Part shown: in pieces, positions 1 through 7,438 of the stretch
Numbering within the stretch: the stretch's first letter is position 1
Layout: every line of letters starts with the position of its first letter
From: CAYGTK01 sp964352775
GTDB taxonomy: Bacteria; Bacteroidota; Bacteroidia; Chitinophagales; CAIOSU01
Assembly (NCBI GenBank): GCA_964352775.1
Contig: CAYGTK010000150.1
Span: forward strand, 1 to 10,536
DNA: 10,536 bases
Direction of reading: 5' to 3'
Translations under genes and position numbers: made by a program
Notes under the pieces: model-generated
What the model was told of the DNA's origin: nothing
Database searches by the model: none
The model's input: only the letters and a program-made list of their open reading frames with translations

Positions 1-1313
1 AAGTATCTGGTAATGACCCTGATAAGGTCCAGTTATTTCAAAAGACATTTGGCAAGAAGTATTCGGCTGCTGGCGATACCCTGTTACGAAACGAGCTACG
101 ATTACTCGGTAATGAGCTAACCGACTTATTTGCGGGTCAACAATTATTAGCTGAGGCGAAAGAGAATTCGGCAATAAAACAAAGAGCTTATTTAGCATGG
201 CTGTCTAAAAAAGGAGATGTTGCTTTGTTTGATGCAGAACTGGATGCTGTTATGCAGAGCAATGACCTTGATAATACTCCTCCTTCCATAGCCACTATCC
301 ATATCGATCACTATATAGAGAATACAGAGGCTACGGAGAAGAACTATGAAGCTCTCATTAAGCTTATAGAAAGCTATATGCAGCAGAATAAGTTAACATT
401 CGGCACCAAGTATTTAGAACTCTTCCGTAAAAAGGCCTTTGCCGAACGTACGCTGCACGCGATACTGGATGAGTATCCCATTTCACCATTGCAGCAGGAG
501 GTGTTGAATTGGGCAGAACTAGCTAAAGAGGATGCTTACTTGGCTTACTTAGTCGCTGCGGTGCAGTCTTATAGCCTTCATGGAGAAGAGAAGTTGAACA
601 CCCTACAAAATGCATTAACGCATGTAACTGATATTGAGCGTTCAGGCTTTAATAAGGATGCTACGCACAGTACTATCTATGCTTCTATTGCTTTGGAGTA
701 TTTCTTTTTGCGCCAGCACGATAAGTCGGTAGAGTACCACAAATTGGCACTAGACTATGCTAAGGGTTTGAGTGATAAAAAGAAGATGCCCTATGTGTTC
801 AACTACTTAAGTGCCTTGATACGATTAGAGCAGTATAGCGATGCTATAACTTTAGTAGAAGAACAAGAACAAGTATGGAAAACCCAAGAGCGACTGGTAG
901 ATCGCTTCCTATGCTTGAAAGCAATGTGTCACCTCTTCATCAACGAACCCGACGCTGCACATGACTTAATACCAGAAGACCGCAAACGGAGTGGTATTGA
1001 CCATTATTATTACTACCGTTTCATCCAGCTGATCATTTGGCTGGCTAAGGAAGAACTGCTTTTGGCAGCCAATGAAGCAGATAACTTCATCCACACCATT
1101 CGTAACAATGATAAAGATGAGCGGTACTTAAAATTGAGCCTATTCTTCCGCCGCTACATCAAATTGCTTCAAGAACAATCAGCAATAGATGAAAATGACT
1201 TTGCTACAAAAAGAAAGGAGATGAGTGCCGAGTTCGCCCAATTGGTTACTGATCTACAGATGCCCGATAAGGCATTGTTGTTTAAGTGGGTGGCTGCAGC
1301 TTTAGAAAATTGA
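1..1313 (+). CDS. TPR-like helical protein of unknown function (5' partial)
   Basis: The reading frame is open from the left edge (first full codon at base 3, reading VSGNDPDKV...) to the TGA at 1311-1313, so about 436 residues are visible and the true start lies outside the window. The TTG at 225 is merely internal: the frame upstream of it is uninterrupted and has the same helical, charged character. The protein appears almost entirely alpha-helical. Paired amphipathic helices with aromatic and small residues at regular positions occur in its second half (for example the stretch with ALEYFFLRQHDKSVEYHKLA, then NYLSALIRLEQYSDAITLVE), which is the look of tetratricopeptide repeats. No signal peptide, membrane segment or catalytic motif is visible in the part present. 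TPR proteins usually act as protein-binding scaffolds, but no partner can be inferred here. The gene ends one base before the stop codon of the convergent gene, leaving no space for a conventional terminator. Confidence 0.8.
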   Translation, partial: VSGNDPDKVQLFQKTFGKKYSAAGDTLLRNELRLLGNELTDLFAGQQLLAEAKENSAIKQRAYLAWLSKKGDVALFDAELDAVMQSNDLDNTPPSIATIHIDHYIENTEATEKNYEALIKLIESYMQQNKLTFGTKYLELFRKKAFAERTLHAILDEYPISPLQQEVLNWAELAKEDAYLAYLVAAVQSYSLHGEEKLNTLQNALTHVTDIERSGFNKDATHSTIYASIALEYFFLRQHDKSVEYHKLALDYAKGLSDKKKMPYVFNYLSALIRLEQYSDAITLVEEQEQVWKTQERLVDRFLCLKAMCHLFINEPDAAHDLIPEDRKRSGIDHYYYYRFIQLIIWLAKEELLLAANEADNFIHTIRNNDKDERYLKLSLFFRRYIKLLQEQSAIDENDFATKRKEMSAEFAQLVTDLQMPDKALLFKWVAAALEN

Positions 1314-1314
1314 A

Positions 1315-1731
1315 CTAGCATTTTTCTAGAATTACTTCTGAAGGTAAGTAGCTTACTAATTCATCTCGAATTACCCAATAAATACAATCGCTATTAAAAG
1401 TTATTTCGAGAAGATATTTAGTATCTGGAAATCTATAGTTTTTTACATCAAAAGCAATACAATTATTCTGGATATTCTTAGTGAAAAAGTAGCCTGCATA
1501 ATCTTCTTTAAGATCATAATACCCATTGATGTAATTACCCGAATCAACTACATTCAAATAGTATATGAAGGTAGTATCTTGTCGCTCAATGAATGTTAAC
1601 TGAAGTGTGTGATAGCCATCATCATAACAATAGTTAGTTTTGGTCGGAGTGTTGGTCTTGAATGATTGTAGCACTGAAAGCAGGAAAAAACATACTCCTG
1701 AAACCTTCAAAATTCGTAGAAGATCATTCAT
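1315..1731 (-). CDS. Small secreted cysteine-containing hypothetical protein
   Basis: A 138-residue protein of no family I recognise. Residues 8-23 form a hydrophobic segment (VSGVCFFLLSVLQSF) after a short basic N-terminus, consistent with a signal peptide or N-terminal anchor. There is no convincing lipobox. The rest is short beta-type segments rich in Tyr, Phe and Asn, with four cysteines after the signal (C35, C91, C116 and C138, the last residue) that could form two disulfides in the periplasm or outside the cell. It lies 38 bases downstream of the aldehyde dehydrogenase gene on the same strand, with its own candidate promoter. Its base composition is unusual: 67 G/C in 240 bases counted at 1321-1560 (28%), against 47% in a sample of the neighbouring dehydrogenase, which suggests acquired or fast-evolving DNA. 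The ATG at 1731 keeps the whole signal segment. It is a real gene with good probability; its function is unknown. Confidence 0.7.
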   Translation of the reverse strand: MNDLLRILKVSGVCFFLLSVLQSFKTNTPTKTNYCYDDGYHTLQLTFIERQDTTFIYYLNVVDSGNYINGYYDLKEDYAGYFFTKNIQNNCIAFDVKNYRFPDTKYLLEITFNSDCIYWVIRDELVSYLPSEVILEKC

Positions 1732-1753
1732 AATTATCAGATGTTAGCTTATG

Positions 1754-1783
1754 TAAAGATAAAGTTTCCTCAATCCACCCAAA
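1754..1783 (-). promoter_or_regulatory. Candidate Bacteroidota-type promoter for the small secreted protein
   Basis: Read on the minus strand, TTTG (1783-1780) is followed after 18 bases by TATCTTTA (1761-1754). This resembles the Bacteroidota primary sigma factor pattern TTTG, about 19 bases, TAnnTTTG, with only the last base of the -7 element differing. The -33 element lies inside the end of the dehydrogenase gene and the spacer covers its stop codon. Transcription would begin near 1747 and give a leader of roughly 16 bases before the ATG at 1731. This is a pattern match by eye only. Confidence 0.4.
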
Positions 1784-3134
1784 CCGTTTTAATATTCGCA
1801 AACTCCTTCAAGCCATAAGTAGACAACTCGCGCCCATAGCCTGATAAATTTACCCCGCCAAATGGCAACTTAGGATGCGATTTCACTAATTGATTGATAA
1901 ATACCGATCCGGAATTGATGTGTTGGGCAATGCCTTTGGCGCGCTCCGTATCCTTAGAGAATATCACCGAACCTAAACCATATCTGCTATTATTAGCTAG
2001 CTCAATGGCGTGGCCTTCATTTTCAGCGGTAATAATAGCTGCAGCTGGGCCAAATAGTTCTTCGTCAAAAGCAGGCATTCCTGGGGTTACATTATCTAAT
2101 AAGGTAGGATTGAAGTAAGCACCTAGACGGTCAGGTCTATCTCCTCCTAATATGATTTTTGCTCCGGCTTCTACCGATCTCTTGATCTGGCTTAGTAGTT
2201 CTTCCGCCAGATCTTCTCTTGCCATTGGGCCAATATTGGTGGTCTCATCAGCTGGGTTGCCTACTTTTAGCGCAGCAACTTTTTCTTTGAATAGTTTGGT
2301 GAATTCGTCTTTCACTTCCTTTGCTACAATGAATCGTTTAGCTGCAATGCAGCTCTGTCCATTGTTCTGAAACCGACCAGCGGTAGCTATTTCGGCTGCT
2401 CGTTCTAAGTTGGCATCTTTCAACACTAAAAAGGGGTCGCTTCCGCCCAATTCCAGTATTGACTTCTTCATGTATTTACCGGCCAAGGCTGCTACGGATG
2501 ATCCCGCACGTTCACTTCCAGTAAGGCTCACCATTTTCACATTGGGGTCACTTAATACCAGTTCAGTCTGGTCGTGCTTTATTAGTAGGGTTTGGAAACA
2601 ACCTTCAGGTAACCCAGCAGCTATCAATACTTCCTCCATTATCAAGGCACATTGCGGTACATTACTTGCATGCTTTAAAACCACAGTATTACCTACTAGT
2701 AAAGATGGAATGGTCTGTCGGAAGACTTGCCAAAAAGGAAAATTCCAAGGCATTACCGCAAAGGTTATCCCAATAGAGTCGAATCGAATATAGCTTTCCT
2801 TGGCTTCGGTTTCCACTTGTTCAGGGGCGAGCATTGCGGCGGCTTCATTTGCATAATGTTCGCATAGCCAAGCGCATTTTTCTATCTCAGCTCTCGCTTC
2901 TGTAATTGGCTTTCCCATTTCCAAGGTCATCAATTGGGCAAGCTCTTCTTTCTTGTGTAGCAATGCCCGTTGTAGTTGGAGTATATGGGCTGATCGCTGC
3001 TCTATTGTCAGCTTACTCCATTTCAAATACTCTTGCCATGATAGCTCGAGTTTCTTTTCTAAAGCAGGGTCAGACAAAGCCTCAAACTCCTTCTTTATTT
3101 GGTTGGTTGTCGGGTTGATGGTTTTGATAGACAT
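1770..3134 (-). CDS. NAD(P)-dependent succinate-semialdehyde dehydrogenase, Sad/YneI type
   Basis: A complete 454-residue aldehyde dehydrogenase of normal family length. It oxidises an aldehyde to the acid with NAD(P)+ in the cytoplasm; Sad/YneI enzymes act on succinate semialdehyde, from 4-aminobutyrate and related compounds, to make succinate. Visible motifs: VMPWNFPFWQ with the oxyanion Asn at 131, cofactor-binding VLKHASN with Lys154, LTGSERAG near 204-211, LELGGSDPF with the general base Glu228, NNGQSCIAAKRF with the nucleophile Cys262, and EELFGP near the C-terminus. The LELGGSDPF and AAKRF signatures and an ending of the NIKTVW type match E. coli Sad (YneI) better than GabD. The ATG at 3134 gives a typical N-terminus (SIKTINPTTNQ) and lies 12 bases after the lipoprotein stop, so the two are probably cotranscribed. 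No gene of GABA metabolism is adjacent, so another semialdehyde remains possible as substrate. Confidence 0.93.
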   Translation of the reverse strand: MSIKTINPTTNQIKKEFEALSDPALEKKLELSWQEYLKWSKLTIEQRSAHILQLQRALLHKKEELAQLMTLEMGKPITEARAEIEKCAWLCEHYANEAAAMLAPEQVETEAKESYIRFDSIGITFAVMPWNFPFWQVFRQTIPSLLVGNTVVLKHASNVPQCALIMEEVLIAAGLPEGCFQTLLIKHDQTELVLSDPNVKMVSLTGSERAGSSVAALAGKYMKKSILELGGSDPFLVLKDANLERAAEIATAGRFQNNGQSCIAAKRFIVAKEVKDEFTKLFKEKVAALKVGNPADETTNIGPMAREDLAEELLSQIKRSVEAGAKIILGGDRPDRLGAYFNPTLLDNVTPGMPAFDEELFGPAAAIITAENEGHAIELANNSRYGLGSVIFSKDTERAKGIAQHINSGSVFINQLVKSHPKLPFGGVNLSGYGRELSTYGLKEFANIKTVWVD

Positions 3135-3146
3135 GTCGGTCAGTCT

Positions 3147-3881
3147 TTAATTCTCAAACAAGGGTGCAAATGGATCGGTATCTACCAAGTCAGTCAACGT
3201 AGTGGCTGCCTTTACCTCTGTTACTTCTAGGGTAAATACACTAGCCTCGTGTGTGGCTGATATCCAAGCACCTGTGCTAAGTTCTTTCCAATTGGTCCAG
3301 CCTGTTTCAACGCCTTTAACAGGAATAATCTCTACCCACATTTTCCACGCTGTGGGGCGGTAATTCTCGTTTACTATCCATAAATAGCTATCCCCCGGTG
3401 TAACGCCTCCGCTGGTGTAGGTTACTAGTAGGCATTCCTTTCCTTCATTGTCTACTAGTTCGCGCTTTACGCCTTCGTCGAACAACTTAGCTACGGGGTT
3501 CAGCCAGTAGCTGTCATTAGCCCAGTTTCGCCAGGCTTTTTTCACAGCTTTGTCTTTCTTTTCACCTTCAATGCGTTCGCCCTTTTCCCATACTAGGCCT
3601 TCTTGCTTGCCTATGTCTAATAATACTTTGGTATCGCCGCTTATTACTTGTGCTAAACTGCGCGCTCTATCCCAGAGGTGCTGGTTCTTTCCAGCAAAGG
3701 TCCAGCTAATGGCGCCTGTGTTGTTCCATGCTTCTACATTAACAGCCTGCATCATTTTCAGGGCAAAGGTATCTGCCGCTTCACCTGCATTGCGGTCAGG
3801 AAAGGCTTTTTCCACGCTTTTGCAAGAGGGAAGGCTTAAGGCTATAAGAGCAATAGTTAGTGTACTGAGTAGTGTTTTCAT
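3147..3881 (-). CDS. Hypothetical lipoprotein
   Basis: The frame is open from 3932, but the start at 3881 is chosen because it places a standard lipoprotein signal at the N-terminus: MKTLLST, a hydrophobic stretch ALIALSL, then the lipobox LPSC with Cys20 as the lipidated residue. The product is then 244 residues. The residue after Cys20 is Lys, not the inner-membrane retention Asp, so an outer-membrane or periplasm-facing location is likely. The mature part is rich in Trp and beta-type segments (AISWTFAGKNQHLWDRAR, NDSYWLNPVAKLFDEG, YLWIVNENYRPTAWKMWVE) and reminds me of LolA/LppX-like beta-sheet carrier folds, but this is only a resemblance. It is first in a minus-strand operon with the dehydrogenase. 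I cannot assign a function; the operon link to aldehyde metabolism may be incidental. Confidence 0.82.
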   Translation of the reverse strand: MKTLLSTLTIALIALSLPSCKSVEKAFPDRNAGEAADTFALKMMQAVNVEAWNNTGAISWTFAGKNQHLWDRARSLAQVISGDTKVLLDIGKQEGLVWEKGERIEGEKKDKAVKKAWRNWANDSYWLNPVAKLFDEGVKRELVDNEGKECLLVTYTSGGVTPGDSYLWIVNENYRPTAWKMWVEIIPVKGVETGWTNWKELSTGAWISATHEASVFTLEVTEVKAATTLTDLVDTDPFAPLFEN

Positions 3882-3913
3882 AATGGTGTAACGGTCTATT
3901 TGATAGATGGTTT

Positions 3914-3943
3914 TTAAGTTAATAAGAACCAACGAACTGCAAA
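3914..3943 (-). promoter_or_regulatory. Candidate promoter of the lipoprotein-dehydrogenase operon
   Basis: On the minus strand TTTG (3943-3940) is followed after 18 bases by TAACTTAA (3921-3914), a partial match to TAnnTTTG at the same spacing as the candidate at 1754-1783. Transcription would begin about 25 bases before the ATG at 3881. It lies in the only gap (3882-3973) between this operon and the divergent pirin gene, where a promoter is expected. The -7 match is imperfect, so support is weak. Confidence 0.28.
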
Positions 3944-3950
3944 GCTTTTT

Positions 3951-3958
3951 TATCTTTC
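3951..3958 (+). promoter_or_regulatory. Possible -7 element upstream of the pirin gene
   Basis: TATCTTTC matches seven of eight positions of the Bacteroidota TAnnTTTG element. It would start transcription about ten bases before the pirin ATG at 3974. No TTTG or TTG is found at the expected distance upstream, so only half of the promoter pattern is present. Confidence 0.22.
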
Positions 3959-3973
3959 TAAAAAGAAATTTAG

Positions 3974-4849
3974 ATGTCGAACACAGGATTGATAATTGAA
4001 GAACGCAGCCGTGATATAGGCGACTTTCTGGTAGGACGATTATTACCGTTCCGAAAGAAGCGCATGGTAGGTCCGTTCATTTTTATTGACCATATGGGAC
4101 CAAGCACTATTGGGCCAGGTAAGTACATGGATGTAGGGCAGCATCCGCATATCGGTCTTTCTACTTTGACTTATTTGTTTGAAGGGGAAATAATGCATCG
4201 CGATAGTATTGGCTCGGTGCAGCACATCACCCCAGGCTCGGTTAATTGGATGACAGCAGGAAAAGGTGTGGTACATACCGAAAGAACTCCCGAAGAATTA
4301 AGGGATGGCCGCACGTTTACCGCGCATGGCTATCAGATATGGGTGGCCCTGCCCAAGCATCTGGAAGAAATGGAGCCTGAATTTCATCACATACCGAAAG
4401 AAGACCTACCTGAATGGGAAGAAGATGGGTTAGAATATATATTGGTAGCTGGCGAAGCCTTTGGCGAGAAGTCGCCTGTGCCTGTTTATTCGCCCTTATT
4501 TATGGTACAGATAAAAAGTACGACTAGCCGACCATTTACCGCACAGGGTAATGTAAAAGGAGAGATAGGTATTTGTGTAGTGAAAGGCTACGTAGAAGCT
4601 TGTGGCGATAGAGTAGAAGCTGGAAATATGCTAGTAAGCAAGGTGGAAGATGCTTGCGACCTAGTGATAGGTGAAAATTCCCATATCTTACTTTTCGGAG
4701 GAGAGCCTTTACCAGAAAAACGGCACATCGATTGGAACTTTGTTTCTAGCGATATGGAGAAGATAAAACGAGCCAAAGCCGATTGGATAGCCCAGCAATT
4801 CAAAATGGTGCCTAACGAAACAGGTTATGTGAAGTATCCAGGAACATAA
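3974..4849 (+). CDS. Pirin family protein
   Basis: A 291-residue bicupin of the pirin family, complete and of normal length. The N-terminal cupin holds the four metal ligands at nearly the positions known in human pirin: His57 and His59 in GQHPHIGLSTLTYLFEGE, and His101 and Glu103 in AGKGVVHTER. The pirin signature GSVNWMTAGKGVVHTE is intact. The C-terminal half (about 160-291) is the second, metal-free cupin-like domain. Some bacterial pirins (such as E. coli YhhW) have quercetin 2,3-dioxygenase activity and others regulate metabolic enzymes by binding; the sequence does not decide between these roles. The protein is cytoplasmic. It is divergent from the lipoprotein operon and 34 bases ahead of the glycosyltransferase gene, so it may share a transcript with the glycan genes. 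Nothing in its function links it to them. Confidence 0.93.
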   Translation: MSNTGLIIEERSRDIGDFLVGRLLPFRKKRMVGPFIFIDHMGPSTIGPGKYMDVGQHPHIGLSTLTYLFEGEIMHRDSIGSVQHITPGSVNWMTAGKGVVHTERTPEELRDGRTFTAHGYQIWVALPKHLEEMEPEFHHIPKEDLPEWEEDGLEYILVAGEAFGEKSPVPVYSPLFMVQIKSTTSRPFTAQGNVKGEIGICVVKGYVEACGDRVEAGNMLVSKVEDACDLVIGENSHILLFGGEPLPEKRHIDWNFVSSDMEKIKRAKADWIAQQFKMVPNETGYVKYPGT

Positions 4850-4883
4850 GGGCACAATTCCCCAGCCTTACTATCTTTAAGGT

Positions 4884-5756
4884 GTGAGTAATAGCCTAAC
4901 CATCATTTTACCTGCTTTTAACGAAGAAGCTTCGCTGCCTGTGTTCTTGCCAGAGTTATTGGCACACAGCATAGAAAAGGGCTACCAAGTAATTGTAGTT
5001 AACGATGGCTCAACGGACGATACTAAGAAGGTGCTTCAAACTTTTGAAGGAAATGAAACACTTACCGTACTTCATCATAAGCTGAATAAGGGTTACGGTG
5101 CTGCCATAAAATCGGGCGTAAAAGTAGCTATAACAACATATGTGATAACCATTGACGCCGATGGTCAACACCAATTAAGCGATGTAGATGCTTTATTGCA
5201 AGAAACGCTAAGAACCGATGCCGATATGGCAGTAGGAAATAGAGGTGGAGCTACTTCGGGCTGGTACCGCAATTTGGGTAAAAGCATTATTCGTGGTGTA
5301 GCCAAACTACTTATGCCATTGACCATAAAGGACTTGAACAGCGGTATGAAACTCTATAATACGGAGTTGGGTCAAAAGTACCTGCGTTTATGTCCTGATA
5401 GTATGGCTTATAGCGATGTTATCGCTTTGGTATTCATCAGCCAGCGGCATCTAGTTATTGAACGTGATATAACAGTAAAACCCCGTATTGCTGGTGTAAG
5501 CACCATATCTGCCCGCACAGCTTTTGATACTTTGGTGGAGATAGTGAACATCGTGATGTTGTTCAACCCTTATCGTATTTTCTTCCCTGCATCTATCATT
5601 AGTATTGTAGCGGGTTTAACTAAGGGCGTGCCTATTTTATGGGTAGGAAAGGGCTTGAGTACCTTTAGTTTGTTGGCATTGGTAACTGGGGTGTTGTTCA
5701 TCTTTTTGGGTCTATTGGCCGAGCAGTTGGCCCAAATGCGTAAGAACGACCTGTAG
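4884..5756 (+). CDS. Family 2 glycosyltransferase, polyprenyl-phosphate (DPM1/GtrB-like) type
   Basis: A 290-residue GT2 enzyme that probably transfers a sugar from a nucleotide-sugar to a lipid carrier or growing glycan at the inner face of the cytoplasmic membrane. The GT-A domain (about 1-215) starts with LTIILPAFNEE and has VVNDGSTDDT at 39-47 for nucleotide binding, the metal-binding DAD at 91-93 followed by GQHQ, and the DLNSGMKLY segment at 150-158 typical of dolichyl/undecaprenyl-phosphate sugar synthases. Two hydrophobic helices follow, about 232-252 and 259-280, as in GtrB-like proteins, and the C-terminus is charged. The start is GTG at 4884: a TAA lies two codons upstream in frame and no ATG fits before the conserved strand. 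The deacetylase gene begins 3 bases after the stop. The donor sugar is unknown; a non-lipid acceptor is also possible. Confidence 0.88.
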   Translation: MSNSLTIILPAFNEEASLPVFLPELLAHSIEKGYQVIVVNDGSTDDTKKVLQTFEGNETLTVLHHKLNKGYGAAIKSGVKVAITTYVITIDADGQHQLSDVDALLQETLRTDADMAVGNRGGATSGWYRNLGKSIIRGVAKLLMPLTIKDLNSGMKLYNTELGQKYLRLCPDSMAYSDVIALVFISQRHLVIERDITVKPRIAGVSTISARTAFDTLVEIVNIVMLFNPYRIFFPASIISIVAGLTKGVPILWVGKGLSTFSLLALVTGVLFIFLGLLAEQLAQMRKNDL

Positions 5757-5759
5757 CCT

Positions 5760-6584
5760 ATGCCCGATTATCTATTCAGTATCGATCTGGAAGATGTTCG
5801 CGACTTTATCCCGAATGGAGATCGCTACAAAGAACGTGTTCCGCAAAATGTAGACCGCTACTTACAATGGTTGGATAAGCATCAATTCAAAGCCACTTTC
5901 TTTACGGTCGGTGTGGTTGCCAGAAAGTATCCTGATATTATTGAAAAGCTGGTAGATGAAGGCCATGAAATAGCTTGCCATTCCGATAAACACATTCACC
6001 TTACGGAACAGAACGTTCAAAGCTTTAAGGAAGACCTAGAGCAGAATTTAGAAAGCCTTTATCAAGCGGGAGCAAAACAAATAGAAGGTTTTAGAGCGCC
6101 GACATTCTCCTTGGTTGAAAAGAGTAAGTGGGCACATCAAGTATTAGAAGAGCTAGGTTTCACCTATTCCAGTTCCGTGCTTCCTGCTAAAAACCCTTTG
6201 TTCGGCTGGCCTGAATTTGGCGGTGAACCACGAAAGATAAATGGTCTTTGGGAGTTGCCGATCACTCTCGGTAAATTCGCTTGGATGACATTGCCTCTTG
6301 GCGGCGGCATTTACTTTCGAGTATTGCCTTCTTTCATTATCAATAACTTTTTTAGCAACAGGAAGGCTTCTGATGCAACTGTGCTGGGTTACTTCCATCC
6401 CTATGATGTTGATACAGAGCAAGAACGATTCATGCATCCGCATTTGAATGACAGCGCCCTTTATAACTGGCTGATGTATAAGGGGCGTGGACAGGTTTTT
6501 GGAAAATTGGACTATCTTATCCATCAAGGATGGAACGTCCGGACCTATCGATCGGTTATTGCCGACTGGAACGCCAATAAATGA
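5760..6584 (+). CDS. Polysaccharide deacetylase (NodB fold, carbohydrate esterase 4-like)
   Basis: A 274-residue metal-dependent deacetylase of the NodB/CE4 fold, which removes acetyl groups from N-acetylated sugars. All main motifs are visible. SIDLED at 7-12 carries the catalytic base and metal Asp (D9, D12) in the variant form seen in exopolysaccharide-locus (XrtA-type) deacetylases. ATFFTVG at 45-51 is the family core strand. HSDKH gives metal ligands His74 and His78, FRAPTFS gives Arg112 and Pro114, and GYFHPYDVD supplies the C-terminal catalytic His213. No signal peptide is present, so the enzyme probably works in the cytoplasm, on nucleotide- or lipid-linked sugar, unlike secreted peptidoglycan deacetylases. 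The gene follows the glycosyltransferase by 3 bases and its last bases overlap the next start (ATGA). Its substrate is probably the product of the neighbouring glycosyltransferase, by context only. Confidence 0.9.
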   Translation: MPDYLFSIDLEDVRDFIPNGDRYKERVPQNVDRYLQWLDKHQFKATFFTVGVVARKYPDIIEKLVDEGHEIACHSDKHIHLTEQNVQSFKEDLEQNLESLYQAGAKQIEGFRAPTFSLVEKSKWAHQVLEELGFTYSSSVLPAKNPLFGWPEFGGEPRKINGLWELPITLGKFAWMTLPLGGGIYFRVLPSFIINNFFSNRKASDATVLGYFHPYDVDTEQERFMHPHLNDSALYNWLMYKGRGQVFGKLDYLIHQGWNVRTYRSVIADWNANK

Positions 6585-7438
6585 ACCAATACTATAACAT
6601 AGAACCGATAGATCTATCGGATGAGGGACTGCATAAGGCCAGCGAACTGTTGAACCTTGTGTTTAAAACCGACGATTTTAGTGTCGACTTTCTTCGTTGG
6701 CAGTATGTAGAGAATCCTGATGGCCCAGCAGTAGGTTTTAATGCTTGGCATAATGATGAATTGGTGGCTCACTACGCTACCCAACCATGGCCTGCTGAAT
6801 TAGGTGGTAATATCGTAAAAGGGCTGTTATCGTTGAACACCGCTACTCACCCAGATCATCAGGGTAAAAAGCTATTTACCAATGCAGCTGAAAAGACCTA
6901 TGCGGCAGCCAAAGAGCAAGGCTATTGCTTTGTAATTGGTGTAGCTAATAAGAACAGTACACCTGGGTTTATTAATAAATTGAACTTTCAATTGGTAGGT
7001 CCACTGAAGGCGGAAATAGGTTTGGATTATGCTCACTACGATGGCACCAACTGTTGCGAATTTACCCGCCAATGGACCAAGGAGCAACTGGCTTGGCGTA
7101 TGAGAAACCCTCAGCGAGGATATTTATATAAACGAAAGGAAGGCTATACCCATATTTATGCTGACCCAGGTAGAACAGGGGTGAAGGCATTGCTTGCTAT
7201 TTTTCCAGAAGATGATATTTCGCTAGTGCGTATGTTCCACCAGCCGCCTGGGAAGTGGTTAACACTTTACATTGGTATGGATCCGAACATAAGGCAAAGG
7301 GGCTGGTTCAATCTACCCATACCGAAACTACTTAGGCCTTCGCCGCTCAACCTTATCTTTAGAGATATTGATGGTTGTCTAGGTCAATTAGATAAAGAAA
7401 CCGTCCGCTTTAGGGCACTCGATTTTGATGCGTACTAA
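6581..7438 (+). CDS. GNAT family acyltransferase
   Basis: A 285-residue GNAT-fold enzyme that should move an acyl group from acyl-CoA to an amine or hydroxyl. The acyl-CoA pyrophosphate loop is visible in the motif A region TATHPDHQGKKLFTNAAEK (about 87-105; the HQGKKL loop corresponds to Q/RxxGxG/A), and motif B follows in IGVANKNSTPGFINKLNF (119-136), ending in the typical NF turn. After the GNAT core comes a second region of about 140 residues with LRPSPLNLIFRDI near 246-258 and an ending of DFDAY. I associate this arrangement with acyltransferases of exopolysaccharide clusters. Its ATG overlaps the deacetylase stop by 4 bases, implying translational coupling, so a likely job is to put a different acyl group on the amine that the deacetylase frees. 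Acyl donor and acceptor are unknown. An acceptor outside the glycan is possible. Confidence 0.85.
   Translation: MNQYYNIEPIDLSDEGLHKASELLNLVFKTDDFSVDFLRWQYVENPDGPAVGFNAWHNDELVAHYATQPWPAELGGNIVKGLLSLNTATHPDHQGKKLFTNAAEKTYAAAKEQGYCFVIGVANKNSTPGFINKLNFQLVGPLKAEIGLDYAHYDGTNCCEFTRQWTKEQLAWRMRNPQRGYLYKRKEGYTHIYADPGRTGVKALLAIFPEDDISLVRMFHQPPGKWLTLYIGMDPNIRQRGWFNLPIPKLLRPSPLNLIFRDIDGCLGQLDKETVRFRALDFDAY

Noticed and set aside
225..1313. Start of the TPR-like gene at the TTG at 225
   Set aside because: The same frame is open and protein-like back to the left edge, so the gene is truncated by the window and does not begin at a rare TTG.
2410..2793. 127-residue open frame on the plus strand inside the dehydrogenase gene
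   Set aside because: It is fully antisense to a well-conserved enzyme and has no recognisable domain; it is explained by the codon bias of the opposite strand. The other frames opposite this gene are rejected for the same reason.
1770..3134. Functional link between the semialdehyde dehydrogenase and the scoB gene at the right edge
   Set aside because: Both touch succinate or succinyl-CoA, but they are 7 kb apart with unrelated operons between, so no shared pathway locus is supported.
3882..3932. Seventeen-residue N-terminal extension of the lipoprotein
   Set aside because: It would place charged and polar residues ahead of a textbook signal peptide and lipobox. The ATG at 3881 gives a normal lipoprotein signal.
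6153..6527. 124-residue minus-strand frame opposite the deacetylase
   Set aside because: It lies entirely within the motif-bearing part of the deacetylase and shows no coherent protein features.
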